Assembly (NCBI RefSeq): GCF_022539315.1 | Contig: NC_066316.1 | Span: 12,083,108 to 12,147,107, forward strand | Length of the DNA: 64,000 bases | Direction of reading: 5' to 3' | Source: Serinus canaria | Taxonomy: Eukaryota; Chordata; Aves; Passeriformes; Fringillidae | In this document: in pieces, positions 1 to 13,560 of the stretch | How the letters are laid out: every line of letters starts with the position of its first letter | Numbering within the stretch: the first letter of the stretch is position 1 | Translations under genes and position numbers: made by a program | Notes under the pieces: model-generated | What the model saw: the letters and a program-made list of their open reading frames with translations, nothing else | The model's database searches: none | Told to the model about the DNA's origin: nothing

Positions 1-1549
1 ACTCCTGCCACCCAAATGCCAAGACAACAAGTCTGACTGGTAACTCCTAACCCATGAGGCTGGAAAACATCAGAGCATTTAAGGGCAGATCCACAGACAG
101 AAGGAACTCATACCAGTTTAAATTTCCCTTTCCTGCCCTAATTTTTATGAAACTCATGCCACCCTCCTTGGACAGAGCCACCCAGGCCTTTAACAACACT
201 TCTGGCAGCTAAAGCAGTGTGTGGTCCCTGCTCAGATCCAGTCCTACACACAGGGACACTTGAGCATCTCAGTTACCCCATCACAGCACCCAGAGCCACC
301 ATCCTAACACTCAGCAGGATTCAGCAATGGAGTAGTTAATGGACTTGCCACACTGCAATAAAAAGTCTTTTTTTTTTTTTTTTTCTCAGAGCAAAGCTGC
401 TGCTTGTGACAACACCCTAACAATTTAGTGCAGAAGCAGGAATATTGAGAAGCAGTGGTGTTCAGCCCTATCAGTACAAGGCAGTCCTCCCCAATGGCCA
501 CTCAGCTCCAGGACCCCTCTCTACAGTGAGAAGCTGTCAAGCACTCCAAGCATTGCAGGCATTTCTGATAACAAGCCTGCTATCACTGAGTCTGACCTCC
601 AAGCACAGGACTTGTTTGTTGACTTTCAGTATGTGGTTTGTTAGTTTATTTAAGTCACAGCCAGCTCTTTGAGGAACACGATGGGGAATGAGAGAGGGAG
701 GAAGAAAGTCACTAGTAAAATCATATAAATCAGAAGAAAGAACTTGTACAGAAAGAGTATCCTTGCCTTTAGGAAGTGTGTGTGTACCACACAGAGACGC
801 ACATCATCTCTTATGACAGATGTTAAAGCATTATAGTCCATTAATGCAGGAATTAATACGGTTATTGGAAAGCTAGAGCTGGGCTAAGTGTAACAGGAGA
901 TCACAAGTGGAAGAGTCAATTTAATATCTGAGAAAGCTGTTGGACTGAGGAACACTCAACCATGCACAGCCAGTGTGCCCACAAGCAAGGGCACCTTGCA
1001 GGGGACCGCATCTGCACCCAGAGGGGCAACATCCCTGCTAGCCAAGCAGGGAAGCTCGTTGGCATCCCATAATCTCCTCTGCTTGCCAGTGCAACTGTAG
1101 CTATTGCCATGCTGGAAAAGCAAGGAAGGAGGAACATATCCCAGAATTTCAACACTGGAAAATAGAGAAAGCACTACTTTCAAGAGGCTTCATCAAGAAG
1201 AAATCCTCATAGAGTTATCTGAAATTTCAGGCTGGTTATTGCAGTCTAACAAAATTGTAAGTAAATGGAAACAAAAGTCCTTTGCAATTGCATGTGTGCC
1301 AGATTTTAAAAGGTTGCACCACAGCTGGGTGTACCTAGGTCAACAATAAATAACCAAATGCAGTGACTTTTGTCATCCTGTGATTTCACAGAAGCAGCAT
1401 TTCCAAACCACCTCCATCTGCAAATAAAGTGTTAGGAGGACATGGTGCGGTGAAAACGACCTAAACAAAACATGCCTAAGAACAACAGAACCTGCTCCAT
1501 TTCTCCCTGAATTTCCAACCTGCTCCACCTCCCTCCTGCCAGGTCTCAC
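1..1549 (-). other. FOXN2: FOXN2 intron 2, 5' part (partial)
   Basis: This is the intron that follows the forkhead-containing exon; it starts with the GT of the donor at 1549-1548 and runs off the window at position 1. I searched the minus strand for the next forkhead exon (the wing, with a GSLWC-type motif) and did not see it, so the exon lies outside. A 17-T run at 368-384 is the only obvious simple repeat. ORFs here are short and have no recognisable domain. Confidence 0.8.
1544..1549 (-). other. FOXN2: Splice donor of FOXN2 exon 2
   Basis: Read on the minus strand, the exon ends GGCAAG and the intron begins GTGAGA, a strong consensus donor. It falls between codons (phase 0), exactly where forkhead homology stops. 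Confidence 0.93.
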
Positions 1550-2086
1550 CTTGCCATGGCTTTTCTCCACCTTTCGGAAACACTTGTTCAAGGAGAGGTT
1601 GTGTCGGACAGAGTTCTTCCAGCCGGTGGGGGCTGTGGCGAAGTAGGGGAAGCGCTCCAGGATCCAGCTGTAGATTTCTTTGACTGGCAAGCTCTTGTTG
1701 GGGGACTGCTCAATCGCCATGTAAATGAGAAGGCTGAAAGAGTAAGGGGGTTTGGAAGTGGAGGATTTTTTCTCAGGGTTCTGGTAGCAGGATGGTGAGA
1801 AGGATGGCACGCTGTCACCCTCGATGTCGTACAAGGGGCTAACAATGGGAAGGCCCTCACTGCCGAGGCTGAAGTTTGTTAGCAGGTTAGTACTTTCATG
1901 CAGCCAGTTCAAATTTGTGAGCTCATCATCTGCTGAATCTCTGTCCACCACGGTGGCCTTTGGCTTGCCGGCGTGGCCCGTGTCAGGCAGGCTGCCCACC
2001 CCATGGCACTGCCGTAGTCCCGCGGCTTTTTCTGCTCCCGGCGTTTCAGCTTTCTTATCCGGAGTCATCCCCGTGACTGGACCCAT
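1550..2086 (-). CDS. FOXN2: FOXN2, first coding exon (N-terminus and most of the forkhead domain; gene partial)
   Basis: Forkhead box N2, a nuclear winged-helix transcription factor. The exon gives 179 codons in frame from ATG at 2086-2084 to a phase-0 donor after AAG at 1550 (GTGAGA follows). Residues 1-50 are low in motif content. Residues 52-90 carry the conserved FOXN2/3 stretch [15 protein letters not shown], then [19 protein letters not shown]. The forkhead domain starts near residue 112 ([15 protein letters not shown]), and the recognition helix is at about 154-170 ([16 protein letters not shown]), with the DNA-contacting N, R and H present. The domain breaks off after EKSHGK; the wings must be in the next exon, outside the window. 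FOXN3 is the nearest alternative, but the [10 protein letters not shown] and [14 protein letters not shown] segments fit FOXN2. Human FOXN2 is about 430 residues, so roughly 40 percent is seen here. Reading on past 1550 gives only intron, ending at a stop near 1373. A second Met at codon 7 has G at -3 and could be an alternative start. Confidence 0.95.
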
Positions 2087-2100
2087 TTAGCTTGACTGGT
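2087..2100 (-). other. FOXN2: 5' UTR part of FOXN2 exon 2
   Basis: Fourteen untranslated bases separate the acceptor (TTTGTTGCAG, minus strand, ending at 2101) from the start codon. The start context is weak: T at -3, G at +4. The short leader means the start codon sits almost at the exon junction, so what is spliced upstream decides how it is reached. Confidence 0.85.
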
Positions 2101-5100
2101 CTGCAACAAAGGAGATGGTCAGAAATCATTGCAAACTACCACAGTCATGCTCAGCAGGAGCCCACCAAACTCAAGCACGGGGCTGCACCATCCCTATGCT
2201 GTACACGAACACTGAAGCCACTGGTGAGAGGCAGGGTCCAACAGGAGCCTCCCATTAAACTCATGAGCATAAATTCCCCTTAGTTTATAAGCAGAGCTTA
2301 TGGGTAGCACTTGGAAACTGCTGTTATCTATCTAGAAACACCAATTCAGACACAGAAATAATAGCTATTTTCATCTCAATACCTGAAACCTGGAGAAAAC
2401 CATAACAGGTAGGATCTAATCCATTCAGATCTCACACTAACTCTGAAGTTACTCATTATATTGTAAATTGACCCTGTTTAGAAGTGTTTGCCTTTGGTGT
2501 CCAAAGAGTGAAAAAGGAATTGCAAAACTTAAATCATCATGAAGCCTATTTGTGATCTCAATGCAAATGAAATCTTTATAACCCCTACAAGTCACAGTCA
2601 TTCCCAAGTGCTGCTGCGGGTTTCTACCAGGGGAAGATCTGGCCAACCTATCTGTTCATCACCTGTATCCCACAGAGCTGCCTGGGTCCATAAGATCTTT
2701 TTCCCCTCCTGCAAGGGCTTGCTGCCCTAACCTGGGCTTCCCTGCAGAGCAGAGAGTGCTGGGACCAGTTCTCAACAGGAAGGGACCAACCACTGGGGTG
2801 GCAGCTCAAACCTGCAGGAACATGGCTCACCACTTAAATAAAAAAATCCCAAAAGAACAAAACACTAAAACCCTAATCATAACACTATTATCTATAAAAC
2901 ACTGCCACTCAATGAAAGGTCTAACAGGCCACCCATGCTTTAGGGGCATTACACCAACAGACACCACCTTGCTTGTAGAGTTTCAAAAGGGGTCTTCTAG
3001 CAAACTGTGTTATGGGAACAGCTGGTTTTTTTCCTGCTGATGTGAGCACTGTACAGATGTAGGGGATGTACCTGTACACACACATGTACCCTACAGACAT
3101 AAGACACTCCAACTATGGATGCAGCTCATAGTTGTAAATAGCACAGAGCCAAGCTGAGGTTCATATTAACTGTAAAAAGATCCAACAAAACAACCAAAGA
3201 AAACCCCAAACCCCATTCCAGTTTCCTGTCCCAGTAAGCACTATCATTCTGGTTTCATGCTCCTGCTCCCAGTGCCAGAGCTCAAGATGAGGACAGTTTC
3301 CATATCACATCTCACCAGACAGCTCTACACAGTTACTGCACCAGTTTTCTTACGCCAGTTTGCAATAAACACTTGTCTCCTTGCTCTTGCATCTCCTCCC
3401 ACCAAGGGTCCACTGCCTGGCTGTGCCACCCCAGACCCAGCCAGCTCTAGCCTGGCAGCCTCACCGTGTCCCTGGCAGAACACTGCCCAGCCTCCTTATT
3501 TTGGAGAAGGGGAGCGATAGGTGCAATGGAGGAGTGACACAGAAAGGCAACAGGATAATCCACCTTATGCTCCCCAGCCCTGCCAGCCCCTTCCTGGTGC
3601 CAGGCAGCCATGAGGTGCAGAATTTGTGCCTCCCCCAGGAAACACATCATGTTTCCCACCAGTAATTTTTGTTCCTCTCTTCATCTGCTCATAGGCTCTT
3701 GCACCAGCTATTGCAAAGCTGTGGTGACAACAGCACCTGAACTTATGCTTACCAGTAGCAGTGCTGGAAAACATTCATAAATTTTTTACCTTCTGTTTCT
3801 TATTTCTATGAAGTGCAGGGATGGGTATGATTAGCTACCAGCTCAGTCAGTATTAAAAATTAAAAAAAAATAAAAGCAAAGTGAACTGCTCAAATAACTG
3901 GTCAAAAATAGCTTTGCTCTCCCTACGATTTGCTTCTCCCCCAAGGCACCAGAGCAGATTCATATTGGCAGCCAGCGATGGCTGCCTTTAAACACAGCCA
4001 TATATACATATGCTCATGTCACTTCTTCAATCCTTTCTTAAATTAAGGGGAAAAAAAAACCAAACAAAGAGCTAGTGATAAAATTCATACAGTGAGACAA
4101 ACCCCAACTCTGCTGCAACGTGAGCTGCTCTGTTCTCTTTCTAATGATTAACTTTGCCCCCTGGTTGAGCACCTCTTTAGGCAGCTACACAGGAGCTTAC
4201 ACCTCAGAGCCGTGTTTGGTAATTTTAGCTCCCGGTTCATGTTGCACAAAATCTCCCTTTACAACTCTTCCGTCAGCATGGCAGATCAAGAACATGCACA
4301 TGCTGATACACACATGCAAGTCTGAAGTCACTGTATTCTTTTCTTAGGGGAAAGGAGGCAATTTTCAACACAAAAATGGCCTGGGCACTTTTGAGTCTTC
4401 TTAAAAATATAAGGGAAAAAATAGAACAACTTATTAAGCTGGCACTTATAATCAGGCAGACTTTGTGGTGTCAATGCACTATTTGTTTGCATGCTACTAC
4501 ATTACAGAAGAGAATCATTAGCATATCTAATGCCCTACATGAAAATAAAAATTATGTGCAGGTAACAAAAGGTATAAATAATCTAATTAAATATTATAAA
4601 GTTATAAATATTATTAAAAGTAAATAGGTTAGTGTCACATTTCTTAGATGCATTACAAAAATCCACATCTCATTACCTTCTTTTCCTAGTTCACCACCTC
4701 ACACATCTTCTACAGAAACATACCAGAAATTAATTTATTTTTTCTAGAAAGGTATAAAGGCCATATTGGACTATTATCAACTAATAAATAAGAAAAAATA
4801 AAATCACAGGAGCAACACCAGTGCCACTGGAGCATATCTGAAGGCACACAAGTGGTCAGCTTGTGTGCTCTCCAGAACTCCTCTTCATTCACACAGACCC
4901 TTAAGGACATCCAAAAATCCACAATTTTTTTCTCCATGTGTGTTCTGATTGCCTATAAGCAGACACAACTGTGAGAAAACAGCTTCCAAGATGCCATTTT
5001 CAAGACTACCACTTCCAATATTTGGGGTTTAATGTTTTTACATAAGGGTCATAGAATTCACCAAAGCCATCTCTGCTGTAAGAAGGCAGGGTTGCAGGGT

Positions 5101-7159
5101 TTTGTGCTTAGGGATGACCCAGCAGAAAAACCACAGTAAGAGCAAGGAGAGCAAAGTGTGAGAAGGAAAGAGCACAGCAGCAGCTCTCCAGTGCAGATGT
5201 TTTGATAATTCCCATGGGGACAGCCCCAGCCCTGTAAGCACAGCCAAGGAGGCAACCTCCAGCCAGGCAAATGCAAAATTAATATGATTTAAGCACACCT
5301 CTAAAAAACATGGAAGAGTTTGTGCTCTGCCCATGTGCTTTACCCTACCAATGAGTACAGAGTGACACAGCATGCTGCTCTCCACTGGTATTAACACTTC
5401 CAGCTGGAAGCAGAGCCTCGTGCATCCAAATCCTAAGGAACGCAAGGAACCATCTCCTGTTGGTACCTTCAAAAGAAAGGCCAAACAAAGCATTTGCCCC
5501 CTCAAATGCTCCTCACAATGGAGGTGCACATCATCTTGTATAGTTAATTGCAGACAGAGGACTATGATTCCAGGGTAAGAAGATTAAAAGGCTGCCAAGT
5601 CAACTGAGGCTGCTCAAATAAAAGTTAGGATGCATCAGAAAAGAGGTGAGAGATGCAACCTTCTTTCAGCAGTCTGATTTTTGGCATCTCATAAAAGCCA
5701 GGAGCAGACATCCTTGCTAATCCATGCCAGTCCAGCACCCAGAGCCCAGTGAAGACCTGCTCTTCCAGAGCACTCACAACCCAAGCAGCAGAGCCCAGGT
5801 CTGAAGGGGCTGACTAAGGCTGCACATGAACCAAGGCAGCAGTCCAGAGAAGCACAAACAGATCAGAGGAGACTCCATACCTCAAGACAAGGTAATATTT
5901 TTTGCAGCTTTCTCTCAAAGTCACTGGAGAGCTAAGTTTGGGGAAGGTTATGAGCACTGAAAGGTCCTCAGCCTAGCAGAGCACACCTGGCTTAAACCAG
6001 GATTGTGCGCTCCCTTGAAGACCCCCAGCTAGGAGTGAATTTTGATGGAAGACCTTCAGCACTGCTATGTTCTGCCACAGCAGCAAATGCTTTGATGTGT
6101 GAGCATTCAATGAAGACAAAGTTGCTTTATTAAAAGGCCAACCATTTAATGAAACTGAAAGTCCACTTGAGCAGATCCTCAGGAAAGCAGGGAAGCACGT
6201 TTACTTTGCAGCAGCCCTTCTTGGAAGAAGTCTCAGCTCCAGCAGAATCCAGGCCAAAAGGACAAAGCTCTGTCAGATGCCACCATCCCACCAAAGGTGA
6301 CCTCCTCCAAACTCAGCAGCATTGCAGGTGTAAGTGTACTACAGGTATCATTTCAGTGGCCACCACGCTTGGACTCACTGAACTGGCAGGAAAGAATTCA
6401 GCATTTTTGTCAGAAGGTGCCACAGCCCTGTCCACACCAGGTTCGCATGAAAACAGAGCTGTTCTTGCTGCTTGATCCTTTACAGTGGCATCAGATGAAA
6501 GGTGCCCTTTTGGCACCTGCACAGCATCAGTGCCCCAGGTTAGGACAACCTTCTCCACAACTAAATGCACCTTTTTGTTTCTGCAGGACCAGCCAAGCAA
6601 CTAGGTCACCTCTGCTAATAGTGGGAAGACCTGGAGCCTGCCAACAGCACAGTGATTTCCCTCCAGGTTTAAAAATAAAAATAAAATAAAATCTTACCAT
6701 GCATTGCCTAAGTCTGAGGAGTGGAACATAATTTTAATCCAGGAAAAAAGATTTTCAGCCACATCACACTTCACGACAGCAGCTCTGCACCCACTCTTTG
6801 CACACCAAGCTCAGGGTGTGCACCCTTAGTTACAGAGCCAGGCAGTTGTGCTTTACACACAACTTCTGTCCTGACACAAACAGGCTCTGTGAGAGTATTT
6901 GAGACAATTGGTACCTGCTTTTGCATGCAAACAACTACACCAACAGCAAACTCCTCTACTGATTTTTCATATTCCCTTGCATCTACAAGGAGCGTAAGGG
7001 CTTGTCCTGACTCAAATATATCAATATGTGTTGTCAAAACAGCCCAAGAATTAGACAAATAAATGACTGGCACTGCTCACCTACCCAAGCTGAGGATAAG
7101 CTTCCAAATCATCAGGCACATAGCACAGGACCAGCTACAAGTCTTTGTGTGTTGGAGGG

Positions 7160-7225
7160 AAGAGCAACAAAAAAACCCAATAAAACAAACAAACAAACCT
7201 CAACAAACAAACAAAAAAACCCCTG
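7160..7225. repeat. A-rich CAAA simple repeat
   Basis: Runs of CAAA units and short A tracts with interspersed C, inside FOXN2 intron 1. Simple-sequence DNA with no coding value. Confidence 0.8.
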
Positions 7226-9208
7226 GCAAGGCTAATGCAAACCCAATCAATAAAAAGCACCCATCTGCCTGACCAGGAGCATTAAAAGGATGACACCAAA
7301 CCACTTTGCCCCCTACTAATTCAACCTTTCCCCCCCACTCATCTCCCTTGTCTGGGGCTGCCCATGCCCTGCACACCTCCCAGCCCTGCTGCAGGTCAGC
7401 TGAGACCCTCCCCCAGCCCTGAGAGAGGCCTATATTTGATTATAACACTATATGATGTCACGTATCCAAGACAACTAAAGGCATTACAGTCTTCTGAGGA
7501 TAAAACCACCTCTCAGCCACAGATTTCAGCAAGCTGGGACCCAGTGTCTGTGGAAGAGATGAACCCCTGGGTGACAAAGGACACACAGAGATACTCCCAG
7601 GGGCAGCACCTGCAGCAGGCAGGGCCCTTCCTGCTCCTCCTGGCTTGCAAAGCTGAGGAAAATTAAAAATAATGGGTTTAAAAACCATTAAAAAGGCACT
7701 TATCACCTTCTCAAATCCAGCCTGAAAATAAATCAACCAAAGAACTGGACAAGCCAGAAGTTCAGGAGCTTCATTTGAACCTTTGCATTGGTGGGCTCAA
7801 AGGGGAAGAGAAGTTTTCCAGGGATTTGCAGAAATATTTCCAAGTCTCTCATGTCAATGTTCTCCCACACCCTGTAATATAATTAAAGTCAGGATGGGGG
7901 AAAAAAGTAACAAAAACCAACTCAGAGGTCCAGTATTAAGAAAAGTTAAGAAATCCTGCAATAGGGAAGGGATTAAAAAGACCATTATCATAGTCCAGGA
8001 AAGGGCAGGGAGCAAGAGGAAGATTTCTAACTTTTTTTCATAAAAGTTTGTATTTTTTTAATTAAATACATACATATGCACACACATAAGTGGTTTGTGT
8101 TTGAAACAAATCTCTGAAAGGAAAATGATATGTGAGCTCAGACTTGCCCTGACCCCAATCCAGACCCTGTACACGACCCAGAGACTCTGGGACATTTATT
8201 CCACTGCTGCCTTCAGAGACTTTGCAAATGTGAAGCTTTTCCAAAGGCTGCAGTCACTGTTGGACCTGGCTCCCCGTGCCTCAGATTTAAAACATGCACA
8301 TAATGACAATCTAACAGAGAAATTGGGACAGGAAAATAATATTAAAAAAAAAAAAGAAACCCAAACAAGCAGTGAAATTTAACTATTGAGAAAAACCTTT
8401 GGTAAGACACAAAAAGGGGAGGGGAGGGAAATAAGTGCTTTCAAGAAAAAATGCTTTACAGGCAATAGCTTTTCAAGAGATGCTTATGGGTCATTCTCCT
8501 CAAATTCAATACTGTGCGTGCTAAGTGCACTAAAATGCAAAAAAAAATGTTAACCACTGATATGTTCACAAATGAGCCATTTGAGCAAATGACTTGCAAA
8601 ATAATTCTGATGCTAACTCCCTTTCCAGGGTAACCTTTCTGTGTGTTTCTCTACCATCCTCTTGAAACAGAAGTGAACATAGCTACATTTCAGCTGGTGT
8701 CAGTACCAATTTACCAATGCTAGAAAACATGAAGCTATCTTTTCCACACAGCTTTTCTGCCTTTCAAGTACCAAAACTCCCGATTTCCAGTGGAAAACCA
8801 ACAACTTGAAGCTTCACCCCAATTGTCCTCTCTGCAAGATTTAACTGGAAAGCAGCACAGGAGCTGTATCACAAACCCACATTACCAGCACAACTTGGTG
8901 ACTGCAAAGCTGTCCCCACTTGCTGCTTCCCAGCTCCTGCTCCTAAAGTGCAAGACTTCCTCCAGAGCTCAGGGAAGACAAAGCAATGCTCTTCACTGTG
9001 CTGACCTCCCTGGCCAACTTGCTTTTTATTTTATTCCACCAGTGTGGAATTTGGCTTTCTGTTTAAATGAAGAAGAAAGCAAAAAACCCTCCTACTTTCG
9101 ACTACTCAACATCCCTAAACCAAACCAAACTGGCTGATAACTGGTCTGGGGACGATCCTCACACACCAGAGGACAAGAGATAATGAGTGGATGCTGCTTA
9201 GCAGGAAG

Positions 9209-9310
9209 CTTCCCAGTTCCCACTCCTCCAGCTCTACTTCATGAAACTTCTCCAGGCATCTTCCCAGTTCCCACTCCTCCAGCTCTACTTCATGAAACTC
9301 TTCCAGGTGC
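9209..9310. repeat. 51-bp tandem duplication in FOXN2 intron 1
   Basis: Two adjacent copies, 9,209-9,259 and 9,260-9,310, are identical over about the first 40 bases (starting CTTCCCAGTTCCCACTCCTC) and differ only near their ends. The unit length is a multiple of three, so a short minus-strand ORF shows a repeated FHEVELEEWELG motif. That ORF has no coding support. The high identity suggests a recent duplication. Confidence 0.9.
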
Positions 9311-12300
9311 TGAGCTCTCTTCATATCCAGTACTCAGCTTTTAGGCAACCATGTACTTGTCCCACATCTAAGCACAACAAAACCCAGTGACACTGCTGGA
9401 AAGAAAGCAAGCACCGGACCACACTTAAACTGGGAAACTAAAAAGTAGTGACAAACTGCAAGATAGGAATGTACTGAAAAGAACCTCAGAGAAGACACAA
9501 AGACTGAGTGTGCAGAAGAGTAGGGGTGGGTAATGATGCCTGCAGTAGTCAATTTAATGGAGTCTCTAACATTCTCCATCCCTTGAGGAAAAAGTAGGGA
9601 GCACTGAGTCCAGTCTGAACATAATGGGAAAACATTGTCAATGCACTCAGCAAAAAAAAAAAAAAAAGTCAAAATCCACATCACTGACTTTCAGTATAAG
9701 TATTCTTATTTGCACAAATTACAGACTTCTCTTAAAATGGTCCTGGTGCCCCTGAGCAACCACTCAATAAAACGGGTATTCCTGCCCCAAACACAGCTGC
9801 CATGTTTCCCAGCTGCTGACCATACAGGCCAGCACGGAGCACTCAACAGCACCCTCCCAGCCTGGAGTGACCCAACCCTTGTGCTCCCACAGCCATAATG
9901 CTTTACAGGGAGCAGGCAGAGTACCAGGGGTCATAAAGATGCTGGCTGGCATCAGGCAGTACTTCTTCCATTCCATGTAATTTATTACCCAAGCACTGTG
10001 AGCTGTCTCTTCTTGCTGACCTAAATTATATTTTGGAAGCACCACAGAACATCACAGCGTGCCTTTACCCAGCGTGGTGAGGATGAGATGGAGAGCTCAC
10101 CCTCACCCAGCACAATCCCCAAATCAGCAGGTGCAATGTGACAGGGAACAAACACACACCTATGACACATAAAGACTGAGCCAGGAAAAAAGTGAAGCAG
10201 CATCCCAGGGGTCTCTTGTGTCCTCTCTGCAAGACAAGGCAGCCATTGGATCGGGAAAGAGACAGCCCAGATGCAGCCACAGGGAGCCTCCCCATGTGGA
10301 CAGGTTTGCAAGCAAGCACTTGTCAAGAGCAGAGCTGGGCTCCACGTGAGTCACCCGAGCTGCAGGAAGTTGCCCAACACCGTTCCAGTGGTGGAATAGC
10401 AGCACACGCACACCGGGATGAGGCACTGGCTGCCTCTGTCCACTTCCCTCAGGAAAAGTTACCATCAGTGCAGTGACATCCCACAGATGTAGGATGTCTG
10501 TAGCTCATCCTACAGATGAGCTTACACAAAATGCACTTGTTTACCAGGAGAGGAGGAATGGCAAATGCTCAAGGATCCAAAGGGAATAACCCAGAAGGTG
10601 CACTTCTTGCTAAAGGTCATGAGCATTCATTGAGACTGACAGCCCTTTACTTATGGTGAGTAGAGGCTACTTTCCATCCTTTTCCATCCATCCAGGCAAG
10701 GAAAGCTGTGTTTCACACAGCTTGTTTTGCACCACAGCAGTGCAGTAGGACTATCCCAGAGCAGGGAACAGCATCAAGAGATGCATGGCAGCAGTGGCTG
10801 TGGGCACACTATCACTCCTCCCAACACCCATCCCTTCTGCCACCTTGCTGGCTATAATCCCTCTGCACAGCTCTTTCTGATAAGGTATCACAAACCTGCA
10901 CATGGAAAAAGTCTTCTGAGAGCCTGGGGTACTTCCTCTCGTAAATACCAGCTCCTTTGAACCCCAACAATGAGTAGGCAGGGAGAGATGACAGAGCAGG
11001 AAAGTGGAATTACAACCCCAGTGAAACCAACATGAAAACTTCTGCTGCTGTTATGGGAAGCAACAACTCTGCATTGAGAACCCCAAGGTTTTCTCACCAG
11101 TTTGAACCCATGTGGATCATCTTCAGATGCCAAACTATCTCATCCACCAGGAGAATTTGCTTTTGCTCAATGTGTCAGGTTTTCAAGTCTATTGCACTGA
11201 GTGGAACAGAGCCTGTGGTAAATAAAGATGGCAAAAATCTACCTGACATGTCCCCTAAGCCTCTGTCTTGTTTCCAAGGGACTCCACTCACTTGCCAGGC
11301 ACTACTTCTCATTCAGCAGGACCATTACACACACCTCTATCCGCTCCATTACTTACTGGCCTGGCATGTCCTGACACAGAGAGCTGCTGGCAATACTGGT
11401 GCCTTCAATCCCAAGCTCTCCAGAGGACACTGAAAGGCTCCTCAAGCAGAAATTCTGTGGGGGCTGCAGCTGTTGAGTCAGCACACTCCTTAACTGGTGC
11501 CCCTTTTAGACAAAAAGTATCTTACTTCTGGGCTGAAAAATCCCTGAGGAGGTCCTTCAGCACAGCCCCAGCAGCAGTACCCAAAGCAGGTCACAACTTC
11601 ATCCTCTGGCCTAGACACTCCCAACAAAGACATCAACCAAGTTTTATGCCAGCAAGGTCCCTGAGAGCACTCAGGGCCACATGGATTGATACAGGGCCAG
11701 TGCCTCCAGCTCCCTTCAGGGTCTGCAGGGCAGCCAACACAGCATCTCCACCACAGTCTGCAGGTGTAGACACCGTGCACAGCAGCACTGCTCAGTTCAT
11801 GGGCATATCTGATAACAAACAAAAAATACCAAAAGCACAGAAAAGTCCTATACGTATTTCAGGCAACTCAAACACACGAAGTGAGAATCACCACGGCCTC
11901 TCTATTTCTACAAAAGTTAAGTGGCACAGCTGGACACAAGTGAGCCCCCAGCAGAAGCTGATCTGCTGCAGCAGCACAGAGCTCAGAGATAACACACCCT
12001 GGCACCCGGCTAAGTTCATCAGCTCGAGCCCTGGGCTGCACTAATTGCTACTACAGAGCTTTCAGTTCAGACTCATGTCCAACTACCTTCTGCAGAGCTT
12101 GGGAAATGTGAGTAGGCACCTGCCAAGGGAAAAAAAAAAAAAACAACCAAAAAACAAAAAACCAGCAACCTTCAAACTACTTCAAGTTTCCTGACATAAG
12201 ATGATGCCAGCTGAATTTTCCTTGAATAGATGTAGCATCACACCAGACTTTAAGGAGGGGAAAAAAGACCCCAATCCAAGAAACACAACTGAAGTTAAAT

Positions 12301-13560
12301 GATTCATATGTCAATATATTACAACCCACCTATTACTAAATTTGTCTAAATGTAAGCCCACCAATAACAAGATCTGGAGAGTGTCTGTGTGCATATATAC
12401 ACATGGTAAATTATACATAGAGTTATCTTGATTTCATAGATTAGGCACAAAGCTAATCAAACTGCCTTCTCAGCATTTAAGTCTACCACAATTCAGCATG
12501 TTCAACTCCACATTTAGAACACAGCATCCATCCACCGGCAGGCACCTCGGTGGGAACATGAGTTTATCGGGTCCTCTTCAAGGTTTATTTCATTTCTTTG
12601 TTCGGACCTTGTCATCATCCAAACCCCTACCAACAAAAGCCAGTTTCCGCTCCCACAGAACCTGAGCAGAAGCACGCCGGCGTGTCCAAGCAGGAGCAAG
12701 GCAGGAAGGCAGTGGGATGCTGCTCCGCTGCCGCCACCAACTCATCGCCCAACTTCACCAAAAAATCCCGAAAAGGATGGAAAACTCCGAAGGGCCACGT
12801 GCAGATCCCAGCCTGACCTCGAGCACACCGCCAGCAGTTTCCTGAATTTTACCCCAAAACGCGGGAACCCCGGAGCGCCTCTCCCACAGTGCCCCCAGCT
12901 CTGCAAGCTCTGCACATCCCTGGGGGCTTCCCGCCGCTCCGGGGACAACGGGGCGCGGCGGAACGAGGCCGAAAGCATCTTTATTTCACCGAAGGAAGTG
13001 CCTGAGTCTGACGGGGGTGACCCGGCGGCGAGGGGCACGCCGGGGCCGCGCTCCCAGGTGCCGGCCGCGTTTTCCATCCCCGCAGCTGGAAGCGCGCAGG
13101 GAGCGCGGGCTCGCCCCGCCGGGGGAGCGGTGAAGGAGGGGGGATCACCCGCGTACACCCCGCGGGCGGGCGGGCGGAAGCTCCGCGGGGCCGCGCCGGG
13201 AGGAGGAGCTGCGGGTGCACGGCCCCGCGGGGCGGGGGTGCGCGGGGACCCCCCCGTTCCCACGCACCGCCACCGGCAGCGGCTGGAGGGGAAGCGCCGC
13301 CTCCGCGCCCTGTCCCCACGCGGGGAATGAGGGGACACCGGCCACACCGCCCCCCCAACCCTCCCCCGGCACCAGCGGGACCCGCCGCCACACTCCCCGC
13401 GCTTTCCCCCTTCCCCCACGAAACCCTCGCGGAGCGTCGGAAACAAAAAAACCTCACCCCCCAAACCCAGGGAAAAGCCGAGAGCTAAACCCGAGGGAGG
13501 CGCGGGGGCAGCCCGGGCAGGCGTGGGGCCGCGGGGGCGGCGGGCGCGGGCGGCACTCAC

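Larger units (their letters stand above)
2101..13560 (-). other. FOXN2: FOXN2 intron 1 (about 11.5 kb)
   Basis: The intron is bounded by GTGAGTGCC at 13,560 and TTTGTTGCAG ending at 2,101 (minus strand). The interior is unique-looking sequence of mixed composition, with AT-rich stretches at 3,780-4,100, 4,380-4,640 and 8,330-8,600, A-rich simple sequence at 7,160-7,225, 9,653-9,667 and 12,129-12,165, and a 51-bp tandem duplication at 9,209-9,310. I see no CR1, LTR or second gene. One unusually long ORF (11,268-12,044, plus strand, 258 codons) has no recognisable domain. First introns of transcription-factor genes often hold enhancers; that is inference only here. Confidence 0.85.

Noticed and set aside
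1373..1549. Extension of the FOXN2 frame to 237 codons
   Set aside because: Forkhead homology stops at the consensus donor after codon 179; what follows is intron.
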